This document shows positions 36,471-48,414 of a DNA stretch of 64,000 nucleotides, one piece after another (the stretch's first letter is position 1; the number at the start of each line of letters is the position of its first letter). The notes below the pieces were generated by a model. That model was not told where the DNA came from and did not search any database. It worked only from the letters and a program-made list of their open reading frames with translations. Made by a program: the position numbers and the translations under genes. Source of the stretch: Rhinopithecus roxellana (lineage: Eukaryota; Chordata; Mammalia; Primates; Cercopithecidae); assembly GCF_007565055.1 (NCBI RefSeq), contig NC_044560.1, positions 121,455,391-121,519,390 of the forward strand. Direction: 5' to 3'.

Positions 36471-36811
36471 GAACATCATTATAAATGATAAAGAGATCAA
36501 CTTAGCAGGAGGATATAACAATTCTCAATATATATGTACCCTCAAGCCTGTAATCCGAGCACTTTGGGAGGCTGAGACGGGCGGATCACGAGGTCAGGAG
36601 ATCGAGACCATCCTGGCTAACACGGTGAAACCCCGTCTCTACTAAAAATACAAAAAACTAGCCGGGCGAGGTGGCGGGCGCCTGTAGTCCCAGCTACTCC
36701 GGAGGCTGAGGCAGGAAAATGGCGTAAACCTGGGAGGCGGAGCTTGCAGTGAGCTGAGATCCGGCCACTGCACTCCAGCCCGGGCGACAGAGCAAGACTC
36801 CGTCTCAACAA

Positions 36812-36858
<47 letters not shown>

Positions 36859-37015
36859 TATATGTACCCAACACAGGAGGATCCAGATATATAAAGCAAA
36901 TATTCTATCTAAAGAGAGAGGTAGACTGATACAGTAATAGGAATTTTAATGCTCCACTCTCAGCATTAGATAGACCATCTAGATAGGAAATTAATGAACA
37001 CTGGATTTATTTTAT
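36470..37015 (+). mobile_element. L1 ORF2 5' part
   Basis: AGGATCCAGATATATAAAGC and AAAGAGAGAGGTAGACTGAT match the ORF2 endonuclease region in sense, with an AluYR inserted at 36542. Probably the same element as the 5' UTR to its left. Confidence 0.65.
36542..36863 (+). mobile_element. AluYR-like with (AT)n tail
   Basis: Starts at CTCAAGCCTGTAATCC. The target copy TATATATGTACCC is found before and after. Confidence 0.85.
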
Positions 37016-37121
37016 TATTATTATTATTATGAGACAGAGTCTTGCTTTGTCACTCAGGCTGGAGTGCAGTGGCGTGATCTTGGCTCACTGCAAGCTCCGC
37101 CTCCTGGGTTCCCATCATTCT

Positions 37122-37199
37122 GCCTCAGTCTCCCGAGTAGCTGGGACTACAGGCACCTGCCACCACGCCTGTAGTCCCAGCTACTTGGTAGGCTGAGGC
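37122..37199. repeat. inverted repeat, 33-bp arms, 12-bp loop
   Basis: Arms 37122-37154 and 37167-37199 pair with three mismatches. Confidence 0.9.
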
Positions 37200-37218
37200 A
37201 GGAGAATGGCTTGACTCA

Positions 37219-37292
37219 GAGAGACTGATTGAAGAGCACCTAAGTAAATGAGGACATTTACCATGTTCATGAACTGGAAGTCTCAATATGTT
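37219..37292 (+). repeat. 74-bp L1 segment, second copy
   Basis: Same as 33774-33847 except two bases. Confidence 0.9.
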
Positions 37293-37488
37293 CAACAAGA
37301 GTGAACCTCAGTCTCAAAAGAACAAAACAAAACAAACAACAACAACAACAAACAAGCAAAAGGAAAAGGAAAAACTCATGTTGGGAGAAAATATTTGCTA
37401 AATGTATTTGACATCATTTATCTCAAATATATAAATAACACAAGTCGATTATAAGTTGATAATCATCCCAAGTTAAAAATGGGCAAAA

Positions 37489-37795
37489 GGCCGGGCGCGG
37501 TGGCTCACGCCTGTAATCCCAGCACTTTGGGAGGCCGAGGTGGGCGGCTCACGAGGTCAGGAGATCAAGACCATCCTGGCTAACACGGTGAAACCCCGTC
37601 TCTACTAAAAATACAAAAAAAAAAAAAAAAAAAAATTAGCCGGGCGAGGTGGCGGGCACCTGTAGTCCCAGCTACTCGGGAGGCTGAGGCAGGAGAATGG
37701 CATGAACCCGGGAGGCAGAGCTTGCAGTGAGCCGAGATCGCGCCACTGCACTCCAGCCTGGGTGGCAGAGCGAGACTCCGTCTCAAAAAAAAAAA
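37489..37795 (+). mobile_element. AluY with target duplication
   Basis: AATGGGCAAAAG on both sides; low divergence. Confidence 0.85.
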
Positions 37796-38074
37796 AAAAT
37801 GGGCAAAAGATCTGAACAAACATTCTTTGAAAGAAGATACATGGTTATCAAATAAACACTTGAAAAGTTCAATATCACTAGTCATTCAGGAAATGCAAAT
37901 TTAAACTATGATGAGATACCACTACACATTTATTAGAATTATTAAAATGAAAAAGACAAACATACAGAGATATGGCAAGAATGTGGAGCAACTAGAACTC
38001 TCAGTGAGTTCTAATATAAGTGTCGTAATTTTTTTTGAAAACAGTTTGACAGTTCTTAAAATGTTAAACATAAT

Positions 38075-38206
38075 ATAAAAGCTGGGTATGGTGGAGTGCA
38101 CCGGTAGTCCCAGCTACATTGGGCGGGAGGATCTCTTGAGCCCAGGAGCTCAAGTCCAGCCTGGGCAACATAGCCAGACCCCGTCTCAAAACAAAAAACA
38201 AAACAA
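38075..38206 (+). mobile_element. Alu monomer-like piece
   Basis: Inserted in L1. Confidence 0.7.
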
Positions 38207-38347
38207 TTAAACGTACACCTACCATATACCCCCAAAATTCCACTTCTAGGTATCTACCCAAGATAGTTCAAAGGATACATTCACACAAGGACTTGTATAC
38301 GAATGTTTATAGCGGCTTCATTTGAGATAGTCAAAAGTTAGAAACAA

Positions 38348-38770
38348 TTTGGCCAGGCACTGTGGCTCATGGCTATAATCCCACCACTTTGGGAGGCCAA
38401 GGCAGGTGGATCATGAGATCAGGAGTTTCAGGCCAGCATGGCCAACGTGGCGAAACCCTATCTTTACTAAAACTACAAAAAAATTAGCCGGGCATGGTGG
38501 CGTGTGCCTGTAGTTCCAGCTACTCAGGAGGCTGAGGCAGGGGAGTTGCTTGAACCCAGGAAGCGGAGCTTGCAGTGAGCCAAGATGGAGCCATTTCACT
38601 CCAGCCTGGGTGACAGAGCAAGACTCTGTCTCAAAAAAAAAAAAAAAAAAAAAGGGGGGGGGGTCTTGCTTTGTTGCCCAGGCTGGTCTTAAACTGCTGG
38701 GCTCAAGTGATCCTCCTGCCTTTGCCTACCGAAGTGCTGGGATTACAGGCATGAGCCATCGTGCATGACC
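38348..38770. mobile_element. Alu (+) joined to Alu piece (-)
   Basis: Plus copy 38348-38655, G run, then minus right-arm piece to 38770. Confidence 0.75.
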
Positions 38771-38804
38771 AAACCTCTTTTCTTTATAAACTATCTAGAC
38801 TTAG

Positions 38805-39128
38805 ATATTTCTTTTCTTTCTTTCTTTTATTTTTATTTATTTTTTGAGACAGAATTTTGCTCTTGTGGCCCAGGCTGGAGTGCAATGCCGTGATCTCAGC
38901 TCACTGCAACCTCTGCCTCCCGGGTTCAAGCATTTCTCCTGCCTCAGCCTCCCGAGTAACTAGGATTACAATCGCCGCCACCATGCCTGGCTAAGTTTTT
39001 GTATTTTTAGTAGAGACGCGGTTTCACCATGTTGGCCAGGCTGGTCTCGAACTCCCAACCTCAGGTGATCTGCCTGCCTCAGCCTCCCAAAGTGCTGGGA
39101 TTACAGGCGTGAGCCACTGTGCCCAGCC
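38805..39128 (-). mobile_element. Alu with TTTC/TTTA head
   Basis: Full length. Confidence 0.85.
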
Positions 39129-40474
39129 TGAGATATTTCTTTATAGTAACACAAAAACAGCCTAACGCAAAGGTCACATGGTAGGTAGGATTTAGTAAGA
39201 AAGAGAGCTGGGATTTCAAGGCAGGTGAACTGGGTCTAATGTTTCCACTGTTTACTCACCTCTCCCTACCTCTATATTTCCACCCTCTCATGTTGAAATG
39301 TCTTGGTTATAAATTTTCACTTGTGCTCCTTTCTGGGATCACCTTCTTGAATCACAGTGGTGTCTATTTTCATACCCATTGAGGGAATAGTGATTCCTTG
39401 AGGGTTACAAGGTCTGCAGATGAGTTCTTGGCATTTTGGAGAGGCCAGAGACTGGTAGCTCTGAGTCATTGGTTGTCAGGCCATGCCTCACCCATCACAC
39501 AATCGAAGGTTGGCTGACTTCTCTGAGTGCCAAAAGCAGGCTGGGGCTGGGGTTAGAGGATCTGGGTTTCACAAGAGGCAAGTCTGGAAATGTCAAAATT
39601 GGGGTCCAAGGTGAGAGGATGGCGTGGTAGGACAACATTGTCTGCCATCCGGGTATAATGGCTGAAGCTCTGGTTAGTGGGTGTGGCCTAAGGGGAATGT
39701 AGTGATTCCCACTGTAGGTGTAAAGGGCTTCATATTGATGGAGAGCTTTCTGTGTTGACAGAAATTCTGGTGACACTACAAGACAGATTTCATGGATTTA
39801 TAGAAGAGACAACTGAAACTTGGGAGTCTGTGCCCCAGATCACATAATTTATTAGCAGTAGGAGTCCAAGTTGAGCCAAGCCAGAGAAGGTTACTGAGTG
39901 TTTTGGCACCCTTGGCCTTAATCTGCTACTCTTCAGATTTCACAGCCCTCATGTTCCAGATAGTTCACTCAAAGCTTGGGAGTTGGAGATGAGGCAATCA
40001 ACAGATGCTGACACCACCATGGAGGAGAGATTGCAGCTGATCTGGAGGTATGATTGGGAGAGGTTGAGAAGCCTTTCAAGGGTGTCCCTGATGTGGGAGG
40101 GCACAAGCAAAGGCCCAGGGGCATGGAACTGCCCAGTAGATTCCAGAAGAGAACTACCATTGCATACAGTGGAGTGTACAATAACAGGGTAGTCAGTACA
40201 CTGCATCAAGGGGCTGAAGGCAACTACCTTTTGGGTTGAGCATAGTCTGAAAGCAATGGAACCACTGAATCCCACAAAAGCTGGTAACCTGGGCAGCTCA
40301 AAGGTCAGAGCCATTAGGACTTTGCCTGGAACACTCTGGCATCATTGGCAAACATCTCTCTCTCTCTTCCCTTAACAGGTTGGCTGCTGTATACTGAGAC
40401 CCAATCGGAGATCAGAAGGCAGGTTCAGTAGAAACATGTAGGACTCTACTCATGTTTTAGGAACGTTTTTTTCC
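39129..40474. other. unassigned DNA
   Basis: No gene or recognised repeat; open frames are short and without family features. Confidence 0.4.
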
Positions 40475-40945
40475 CTTTTTTATTTTTATTTTTTATTTTT
40501 TTTTGAGACAGAGTTTCACTCTTGTTGCCCAGGCTAGAGTGCAATGGCGCGATCTCAGCTCACCACAACCTCCACCTCCCAGGCTCAAGCAATTCTCCTG
40601 CCTCCTGAGTAGCTGGGATTACAGGCATGTGCCACAATGCCTGGCTTTTATTTATTTATTTATTTTTTAAGTAGAGACAGGGTTTCTCCATGTTAGGCTG
40701 GTCTCAAACTCCCAACCTCAGGTGATCCACCCGTGTCGGCCTCCCAAAGTGCTGGGATTACAGACGTGAGCTACCGCGCCCGGACTTTTTTCCTGTTTAG
40801 AAACAAGGTCTCATTCTGTTACTCAGGCTGGAGTGCAGTGGTGCAAACATAGCTCACTGCAGTCTTGAATTCCTGGGATCCAGTGATCCTCCTGCCTCAG
40901 TCTCCCAAGTAGCTGGGAACATGCATGCCACCATCATGCCCAGCA
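40475..40945 (-). mobile_element. Alu and Alu monomer piece
   Basis: 40475-40784 full copy; 40785-40945 old partial copy. Confidence 0.75.
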
Positions 40946-42476
40946 CCATCTTATCAGATCTAATCCTGGCCACTCACACAGAGGACTGAGCTCTGATGAT
41001 GTGTCTACCCTAACTTTATTAGCTTAGAAGCCTGAGCCCCATGTGGCTCAGCTGACCTTTAATTCTGATCCCACATGCGTCTTCCGTATTGGAGACATTA
41101 CACTCAGGAAGGAAGGCCCGAGCAGGGTAGGGATCCCCCAGACACCTCACTGTGCTGGGGAGTATTTGAGAAGCCCTGCTGTAAACTCTGCTAACTGCAA
41201 AACTGTTGTGGCTTCTGCTCACAATGTGGTTATCATTGTCCATCCCCTCAGGGGCTTCTGGGAGAGATGGCAGCTGCAGTGGCCTCTGATCCATCATACA
41301 GTATGGACACCACAGGCCAAAGATTCTCATGTCAGAGGATTTCTGGTCTTTTTTCCTCTAGGCCTCAGGAGGACCCAGGGAAATATCTAAAGCCAACCTA
41401 TAGTTTTGGTGAACTGAGTTTGCATTGAAATGTTTTTGGAAATGATTTTTAACATTTATAAAATCACATGCCACATAAAAATCTGAATATTTGGCTCTTC
41501 TTGGAAAAGCAGGAGATATGGGAAATCTGTACTGACTCCACCATATTGTTTCCCCACCCCTTAAGAGGGACAGACCTGCTTGGTGGCCACCAGAAGTGGA
41601 ATGATGAAGGCCACGGCCATGTGAGTCTCAAGAAACCCTGGCTACTCACGTAAGCCCCTCCAGACCGTGGTTTCTGTCTTCTCTGTCTGGAGGTTCCTAC
41701 CTGTGCAGGGATGGCCATGAGATGAACAGCCCAGGGAGTCTACAGGAAATCCACAAAACATTTATTTGAATTTCAGTTATGAGTGACACATAGGTCTGCA
41801 TGTCCTGAGAAGTTCTATACACCCTTATCTCACTTGGCTTTATAGTCATTGGAAGTTTCTGATGCGCCTTTACAACAGACATGTCCCCTCTTGTCTACCA
41901 CAGTCTTCTGCACACCTAGAGTTTTTGCACCAATGATAGTTTCCACATAGCCGTGGCAGGTCTGAACCAGTTATACCTGCCTACCGAGTTCTATATTTCA
42001 TGAGTCATGAGCCATGGGCAGGTACTGGGAGACATAGCTAGTAAAGTAGGACATGCACTGGGAACAGAGGACCAAATTTTAGCTGTGGAGGTTCTCAAAG
42101 AAACTACCCCATTCTTCAGAGCCAGCTCTGGGCTCACAGGTGACCCTTGGTGTCCAAAGCACAAGATTCAGTCCGAGCCTGTCAGTTTTTTCACAGGAGG
42201 CCTTAGGGCAACAAGGCAAATTCAACCAAAACTGGACTGAGCGTTCTTCCTGCCCATGCGGCTGTTTGAGACACTCAGTGCCCCCTACAAAAGCTGTTCT
42301 TTTTATTAGGATGACTTGTTTCAACTCACCTCACCACCTCTGATGCAAGTGGCTAAACATTAAGGCCTTTATTATCTCAGTGAGAGACAGGCAGATCCAG
42401 GACTGGGTGATTGAGACTAAACAAATCATTCCCAAGTGTCACATGTAGATGCAAACAATGTGTCCACAAAGAGAAA
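40946..42476. other. unassigned DNA
   Basis: 1.5 kb without a recognised gene or repeat. Confidence 0.4.
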
Positions 42477-42777
42477 CTTTTTTTTTTTTTTTTTTTTTGA
42501 GACAGAGTCTCACTCTGTCACCCAGGCTGGAGTGCAGTGGCTCAATCTCGGCTCACTGCACATCCCGCCTCCCAGGTTCACACCAGTCTCCTGCTCAGCC
42601 TCCCAAGTAGCTGGGACTACAGGCACCCGCCACCATGCCCAGCTAATTTTTTGTATTTTTAGTAGAGACGGGGTTTCACCATGTTAGCCAGAATGGTCTC
42701 AATCTCCTGACCTCATGATCTGCCTGCCTGGCCTCCCAAAGTGCTGGGATTATAGGCGTGAGCCACCATGCCCAGGC
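42477..42777 (-). mobile_element. AluY
   Basis: Full length. Confidence 0.85.
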
Positions 42778-43009
42778 AAGAAACCTTTTCTGGAAAGCTC
42801 CAGAAGACACCAGCTCAACTCTTAGCAAGAACTGTGTCATACCAAAATCTAAAGCCATCAGTGGGAAAGAAAATGAGGGTACTCAAAGGGCTCAGACTAT
42901 ATGTAGTTCTCTTTAGAGAATGGAAAAGGTAGGCTGCCTTCCCTTAGCACAGTGAGGGTGACTGACACATATCATGAGATCTTGCCAGGTGGCAGAGATA
43001 AGACAGTGT

Positions 43010-43545
43010 GGTAGGCAGTTTTTGACATGGCTTCCAGTGATCTCTGCCCTCTGGTATTCATGCTTTTGTGTAATCCTCTCCCCTTGACTGTGGGCTGGAC
43101 CAGGTGACTTGCTTCTAACAAATAAAACATAGCAAAGATGATGGGATCTCACTTCCGTTATTAGATTACAAATGACTGACTTGTTGGTATTCTCCATTGC
43201 ATTATCAGCTTACAAGCTTTGATCTACAAGCTGCCATTTTGGAGAGGCCCATGTGGCAGAGAACTGGAGGAGGTCTCAGACCAACAGACAGGCCCTAAGT
43301 CCAGCAGCCCACAAAAAAACTGAATGCTGCCAATTATGTGAGTTTGCTTGCCTTCCCCAGGCAAGCCTTCAGATGACCACACCCCCAGCTGACATCTTGA
43401 TGCTAGCCTTGTGAGAAACCCTGAAGAGGAGTCAGCTAGCTGCACCAAAGTTCCTGACCTATAGAGACTGTGAGATAACAACTATTGTTTTAAGCCACTA
43501 GGTTTTGAGTAATTTGTTACACAGCAATAGGTAATTAATACAGAT
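43010..43545 (+). mobile_element. MaLR-like LTR remnant
   Basis: Ends GTTTTAAGCCACTAGG...AATTTGTTACACAGCAATAG...TAATTAATAC, a 3' end I associate with MLT1-type LTRs. Solo and eroded; no coding part. Confidence 0.55.
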
Positions 43546-43639
43546 GGTTTCTGCAATAGCAGTAATACAGTGCTGCCTAAGATTCTGGGAGCTGTGACTT
43601 TCCCACATTTGTTGCCCATAACTCTGTCATAAATTCTCT

Positions 43640-44300
43640 GGTGATTTTTCTTTAAAGGGGGTGTCTACAGCTGAAGGCTTTCCCATTTTCACTGCACTTG
43701 TAATGCCTTTTCCCCACAGGAACTTTATATTGCTTTCTCACACAGGAGAGGCGACCGAAGACCATCCCACATTCCTTACATGCGGGGGTTTTCTCTACTG
43801 TGAATTTTTTGGTTATAAATAAGGCTTGATTTCTTCTTGAGGGCCTTTCTTCATACCAAGTGTTTAAAGATTTCTCTTCAGTGTGGGTTCTTAGGTGGTT
43901 GAAGAGGGCAAAAGTCTTCATGTCTTCCCATAGCCACTGCTCTTGAAGGGCTTCTATCATGGCCTGCCTGGTATTATCTGATGTTGGAGCTGTGTGGCAG
44001 CATCTTCCCACTCAACTTTTCATGGCTTCCCTGTGCCATGAGTGCTCTGGTGATGGAGAAAGGAAGGCCTTTCCACGGCCATGAGTGCGCTGGTGATGGA
44101 GAAAGGAAGGCCTTTCCACATTCTCTTTTGAGCTTCTCACTATTCAGGTACTCCAGTGCCAGAAGTGAGTAGTTACCCTGGAAAGCCTTCACAAATGCCT
44201 GGCCCTCAAGTCCTCTCACTTGTGAATCCTGGTGTGCATGAACTGAAAAGTGCTCTTTACAAATGAGGCTGTGAGCCATGTCACATCTGAAAATGTGGTC
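43640..44300 (-). pseudogene. C2H2 zinc-finger pseudogene, ZNF132/ZNF584 relative
   Basis: On the minus strand, from an acceptor-like TTTTCAG near 44295, the product begins CDMAHSLICKEHF, matching the CDMCGPFLKDIL start of the ZNF132 finger exon. After frameshifts come LFNHLRTHTEEK, then ACKECGMVFGRLSCVRKQY and YKCSENGKAF. These parallel LLSHLRTHSEE, VCKECGKTFSHPSKLRKHQ and YECIACRKTF of ZNF132 in the same order. Histidines are missing in both late fingers. A 43-bp tandem duplication (44036-44121, GGTGATGGAGAAAGGAAGG repeated) shifts the frame. I found no KRAB exon. It lies 1.7 kb beyond the ZNF132 poly(A) signal on the same strand, so it is probably a tandem copy of a ZNF132-like finger exon. 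Confidence 0.75.
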
Positions 44301-44596
44301 TCCACCATAAATGGTCTGTTGTTGGTGAAGGTTTGATCCACTCCTCTGTGTGAGGTTTCTATCTGGAGTATACTACCTAATGTTCAGCCAGGAGTACAAT
44401 CTTTGGCAGGGCAAGGGTGCCATGGTCAGGGTGAGGAATGACCAGTCATGGAGTACTGGTCCTGTCACATACCCCACTGCTGAGCCTGTTAGGTGACATT
44501 CACATGGGCAGGGAGAACAGAGAGGGATCTAGGACAGATGTGGCAGCAGTGGTGGCTACTGAAACTGCTGTTCAGTGATGTGAGCCCAGGCCACTC

Positions 44597-44725
44597 TTTT
44601 CTTTTTTAGAGATGGGGCCTTGCTATGTTGTCCAGGATGGACTCAACCTCCTGGGCTCAAGAGATCCTCCTGCCTCAGCCTCTCGAGCAGCCAGGACTAT
44701 AGGTGTGCACCACTGCACCTGGCCA
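44597..44725 (-). mobile_element. Alu monomer-like piece
   Basis: Old. Confidence 0.7.
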
Positions 44726-45267
44726 GGTCTCTCCTTTATGGGGACTCCTGTTCATATCCCAGCCAGTGCTCTCATGAGTACTTCCTTGTATGGGGGAGGT
44801 CAAAGAAACAGCAACAGCTCACATGCAATGATGATGAAATTACATGGTAAACAAGCTTTTTAAAATAGGTGCCAAACACCATATTCTACAAGGTTCCAAA
44901 TCTCAATCTGCTTCTAAAATACCAGCTCTGTCAACTGTGTTAAATGCCATTTGCCTGTGCCCACTCTGTTGGTCAGCAAGACTGTGAAGGCATGAAGTGT
45001 GTGTTAGTGACCAGAAACCCTGGCCAGACTATAAAAAACACTTTCCTGGACGTCAGGCTATCACTTCTCTCAGTCCCCAGTTCCTACCTGGGGAGTGATG
45101 GGTGCCAAGATACAGTTTGAGAGAGGTGAAGTGAATGTAAACAACATTGCATTTATCTGCTTTAACTGTAGCAAAAACTTTAACATGGCAAATACAAAGG
45201 TCTCCAGCTCTGGAGTTGTTCTGTACACCCTCACCCTGCAGAGTCCCAGTTGATGGGGAACTATGGC

Positions 45268-45565
45268 TTTTTTTTTTTTTTTGAGACGGAGTCTCGCTCT
45301 GTCGCCCAGGCTGGAGTGCAGTGGCCGGATCTCAGCTCACTGCAAGCTCCGCCTCCCAGGTTTACGCCATTCTCCTGCCTCAGCCTCCTGAGTAGCTGGG
45401 ACTACAGGCGCCCGCCACCTCGCCCGGCTAGTTTTTTGTATTTTTTAGTAGAGACGGGGTTTCACCGGGTTAGCCAGGATGGTCTCGATCTCCTGACCTT
45501 GTGATCCGCCCATCTCGGCCTCCCAAAGTGCTGGGATTACAGGCTTGGGCCACCGCACCCGGCCA
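45268..45565 (-). mobile_element. AluYR-like
   Basis: AGTGGCCGGATCTCAGC and a GGCTTG end; little diverged. Confidence 0.85.
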
Positions 45566-45964
45566 TGGCTACTTCTTTGTCCATGATGACATGTGCCCTA
45601 GTTCACCAGTCTCCCAAAATCCCTAGTTACTACCTCACATCCAGTGTTTCTCTATGCACAGAGTCCTCCCTGGACCCCTCTAGGTCTTTGCCTTGGTGAC
45701 CCTGTGACATTTTAGTGTTGTAGACGGATTTATTTTTCCTCAGGGTAAGCTCTGGGCACTGTGGTAACTGAAACATAGGCCACTATGTTCAATCCAGAGC
45801 CTTTCAGTCTTCCAAATAGCAATGCAAAGTAGGCTACAACAGGACAGAGCAACTACCCACTCTTCTACTGTGCCCTCAGGCAGATTTTGTGCCCCGAAAA
45901 GGCACTCCCCACTCTATCCATTCATTTTCTCAACCTACCCCAACAGAACCCCTAAGATTAAAGG

Positions 45965-46522
45965 TGACCTGATCAATAAGGTCTTTATTATCAGCCGTAT
46001 GGTGCAGACAAGGTAGGTGATTCCAGTGGCAGGTGATTTGTGGTCTCAGTGGACACATCTTAGGGGTTAAACACAGACTTGACCACATCCACGAGGAATG
46101 TGCATCCTCCTGAGCTCAAATTAGATTTCCCTCAAGTCCCCTCAGCCAGCATGGGTTCAGTTCACTGCCTAACCCTCTCAGAGGCAATGGGAATTAAACC
46201 ATTCCAGTGAGCTGACAGTCCTGAATCCCTACAGGACAGGTGAAGGGAGGCTCAGGGTACTGTTTTCCCCATGCATGAGCACAGGACTGCTGCAAATTTT
46301 TGGATCCAGGCAAGATGGAAAGTGGCTATGGCTTCTGCCTTATGCTGCATGGGTGAGATGGCCCTGCAAAGGTTCCTGGGTTGGTCAGAAACAGAGTAGC
46401 TTCTGAAGGCTTTTCCACATTAGCAGTACATGTAGGTAATTTTTCTGGTATGGGGATACTGCTGCATAAAGTTTGACTTGGCTGAAGATTTTCTCACAAA
46501 GACCACTTCTATAAGGCTCCAC
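45965..46522 (-). terminator. ZNF132: ZNF132 3' UTR and poly(A) signal
   Basis: AATAAA on the minus strand at 45989-45984, about 530 bases after the stop. No repeats inside. Confidence 0.8.
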
Positions 46523-48414
46523 TCAGATATGAATCTTTTTATGCTGAGCAAGGTTACAAAGATGGCTGAAGAGTTTCCCACACTGGCTACACTCATAAGT
46601 CCTTTCTCTGGTGTGAACTTTCTGGTGCCGAACAAGTGTAGATCTTTCACTAAAGGCTTTTCCACACTGGATGCATTCATAGGGCCTTTCTTGTGTGTGA
46701 ACTCTGTGATGACGAACCAGGTGGGAGTTACTGCTAAAGGCTCTCCCACATTCACTGCATTCATAAGGCCTTTCTCCAGTGTGAACTCTCCAATGACAAA
46801 TAAGGCTAGATTTTCGGCTAAAGAATTTCCCACATTCACTGCACTTATAAGGCTTTTCTCCAGTATGAACTTTCTGATGCTTAATGAGAATGGAGTTTTG
46901 GCTAAAGAATTTCCCACATTCATTGCACTCATAAGGCCTTTCTTTCGTGTGAACTCTCCAGTGTTCAATGAGAGTGGAGCTGTGAGCAAAGGCTTTCCCA
47001 CACTCACTACACTCATAAGGCTTTTCTCCAGTGTGAATTCTCCAGTGCTGGATCAGGCTGGAGCTGCGGCTGAAGGATTTCCTACATTCGCTGCACTCAT
47101 AAGGCCTTTGCCCGGTATGTACTTTCTGGTGCTGGATGAGGGTGGAGCTATTACCGAAGGCTTTACCACAATCGCTGCATTCAAAAGGCCGTTCTCCAGT
47201 GTGAACTTTCTGATGTCGAAGGAGATGGGAGCTTTGGCTGAAGTCTCTTCCACATTCACTGCACTCAAAAGGCCGTTCTCCAGTGTGAACTTTCTGGTGC
47301 TGAGCAAGGTTGGAGTTATTGTTAAAAGCTCTTCCACACTCACTGCATTCATATGGTCTTTCTCCAGTGTGAACTCTCCAGTGCTGAATGAGAGCAGAGC
47401 TTCGGCTGAAGGATTTACCACATTGACTGCACTCATAAGGTCTTACTTGTGTGTGAACTTTCTGGTGCCGAAGGAAATTGGAGCTTTGGCTGAAGGCTCT
47501 TCCACATTTCAGGCACTCAAAAGGCCTTTCTCCAGTGTGAACTTTCTCATGCCGAATGAGGTGTGATCTGTTACTGAAGGCTTTCCCACATTCACTGCAC
47601 TCATGAGGTTTTTCTCCTGAGTGATTTCTCTGATGATGAACAAATGTGAGTTTGTGATTGAAGGTTTTCCGACATGCAATGCACTCATAATATCTTACTT
47701 CAGTGTGAAATTTCTGGTGCTTCCTCAGCTTAGATGGGTGACTAAAGGTCTTCCCACACTCCTTACACACATGGGGTATTTCCCCAGTGTGAAATTTTTG
47801 ATTACCAAGGGTTGATTTGTCCTCTAAGAAATTTCCACCTTTTGGGCATGTAAATGGTGTCTCTTCAGAGTGAGTTCTCAGATGGCTGAGGAGAGTGCAG
47901 CTCTTCAGGAAGGCTCTTCCACAGTTACTGCACTTGAAGAGTTTCTGTGTGGTACAGACTTCTGGAAGCTGCCCAAGATTGGAATACAGCTTCTGCCCGC
48001 TGTCAACAGCTTGAAGCTGGAGGAGGTCCCGGCTGTCCAGGATGACCTTCCCACCTTCCCTGCAAGTGAAGGGGTTCTCTGACAGGTGGACTTTAGAGCT
48101 CTTCATAAGTGTGTTCCTGTCCTTGTACCATCTGAAGGGCTTCCCTCCACTACGCTCCTTCTGGTGCTGGTGAAGGTTTGTATTCAACCAAAAGTCTCTC
48201 CCACATGCTCCACATGGGTAGGGTTTCTCCTCACAGTGTGTTCCCTGATGCTCAGCCAGGTGCAAAATGTCTTTCAAGAATGGCCCACACATGTCACAGG
48301 AGTTAGCTTTCTTGGTGGAAGAATCTGCACTGGGGATCCTGACCGGTAACACCTCTTCTACAGAAATATTCTGCTTGGGATGGGCCTCCTCACCCTCTAC
48401 TGCATGCCAACAAT
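46523..48414 (-). CDS. ZNF132: ZNF132 zinc-finger exon
   Basis: Acceptor TTTCAG ends at 48415. Of about 21 finger-like units, 17 keep both Cys and both His. Fingers 2, 3, 4 and 6 lack at least one ligand; finger 2 ends HQKER, so its second His is Arg. Confidence 0.95.

Larger units (their letters stand above)
37025..37345. mobile_element. fold-back Alu with L1 insert
   Basis: A minus-strand Alu turns into a plus-strand Alu after a 12-base loop; a 74-base L1 segment follows, then Alu tail. See findings. Confidence 0.8.
37380..38347 (+). mobile_element. L1 ORF2 3' part
   Basis: Sense ORF2 (AAAAATGGGCAAAAG, AAATGCAAATTTAAACTATG, GAGATACCACTACACATTTA), cut by Alus at 37489 and 38075. Confidence 0.75.

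Noticed and set aside
46478..47566. Long open frame antisense to the ZNF132 finger array
   Set aside because: A mirror effect of the repeated finger codons; no independent gene features.
46523..48414. Regular 84-bp periodicity resembling a repeat array or CRISPR
   Set aside because: It is the C2H2 finger periodicity of a coding exon; CRISPR does not occur in this genome type.
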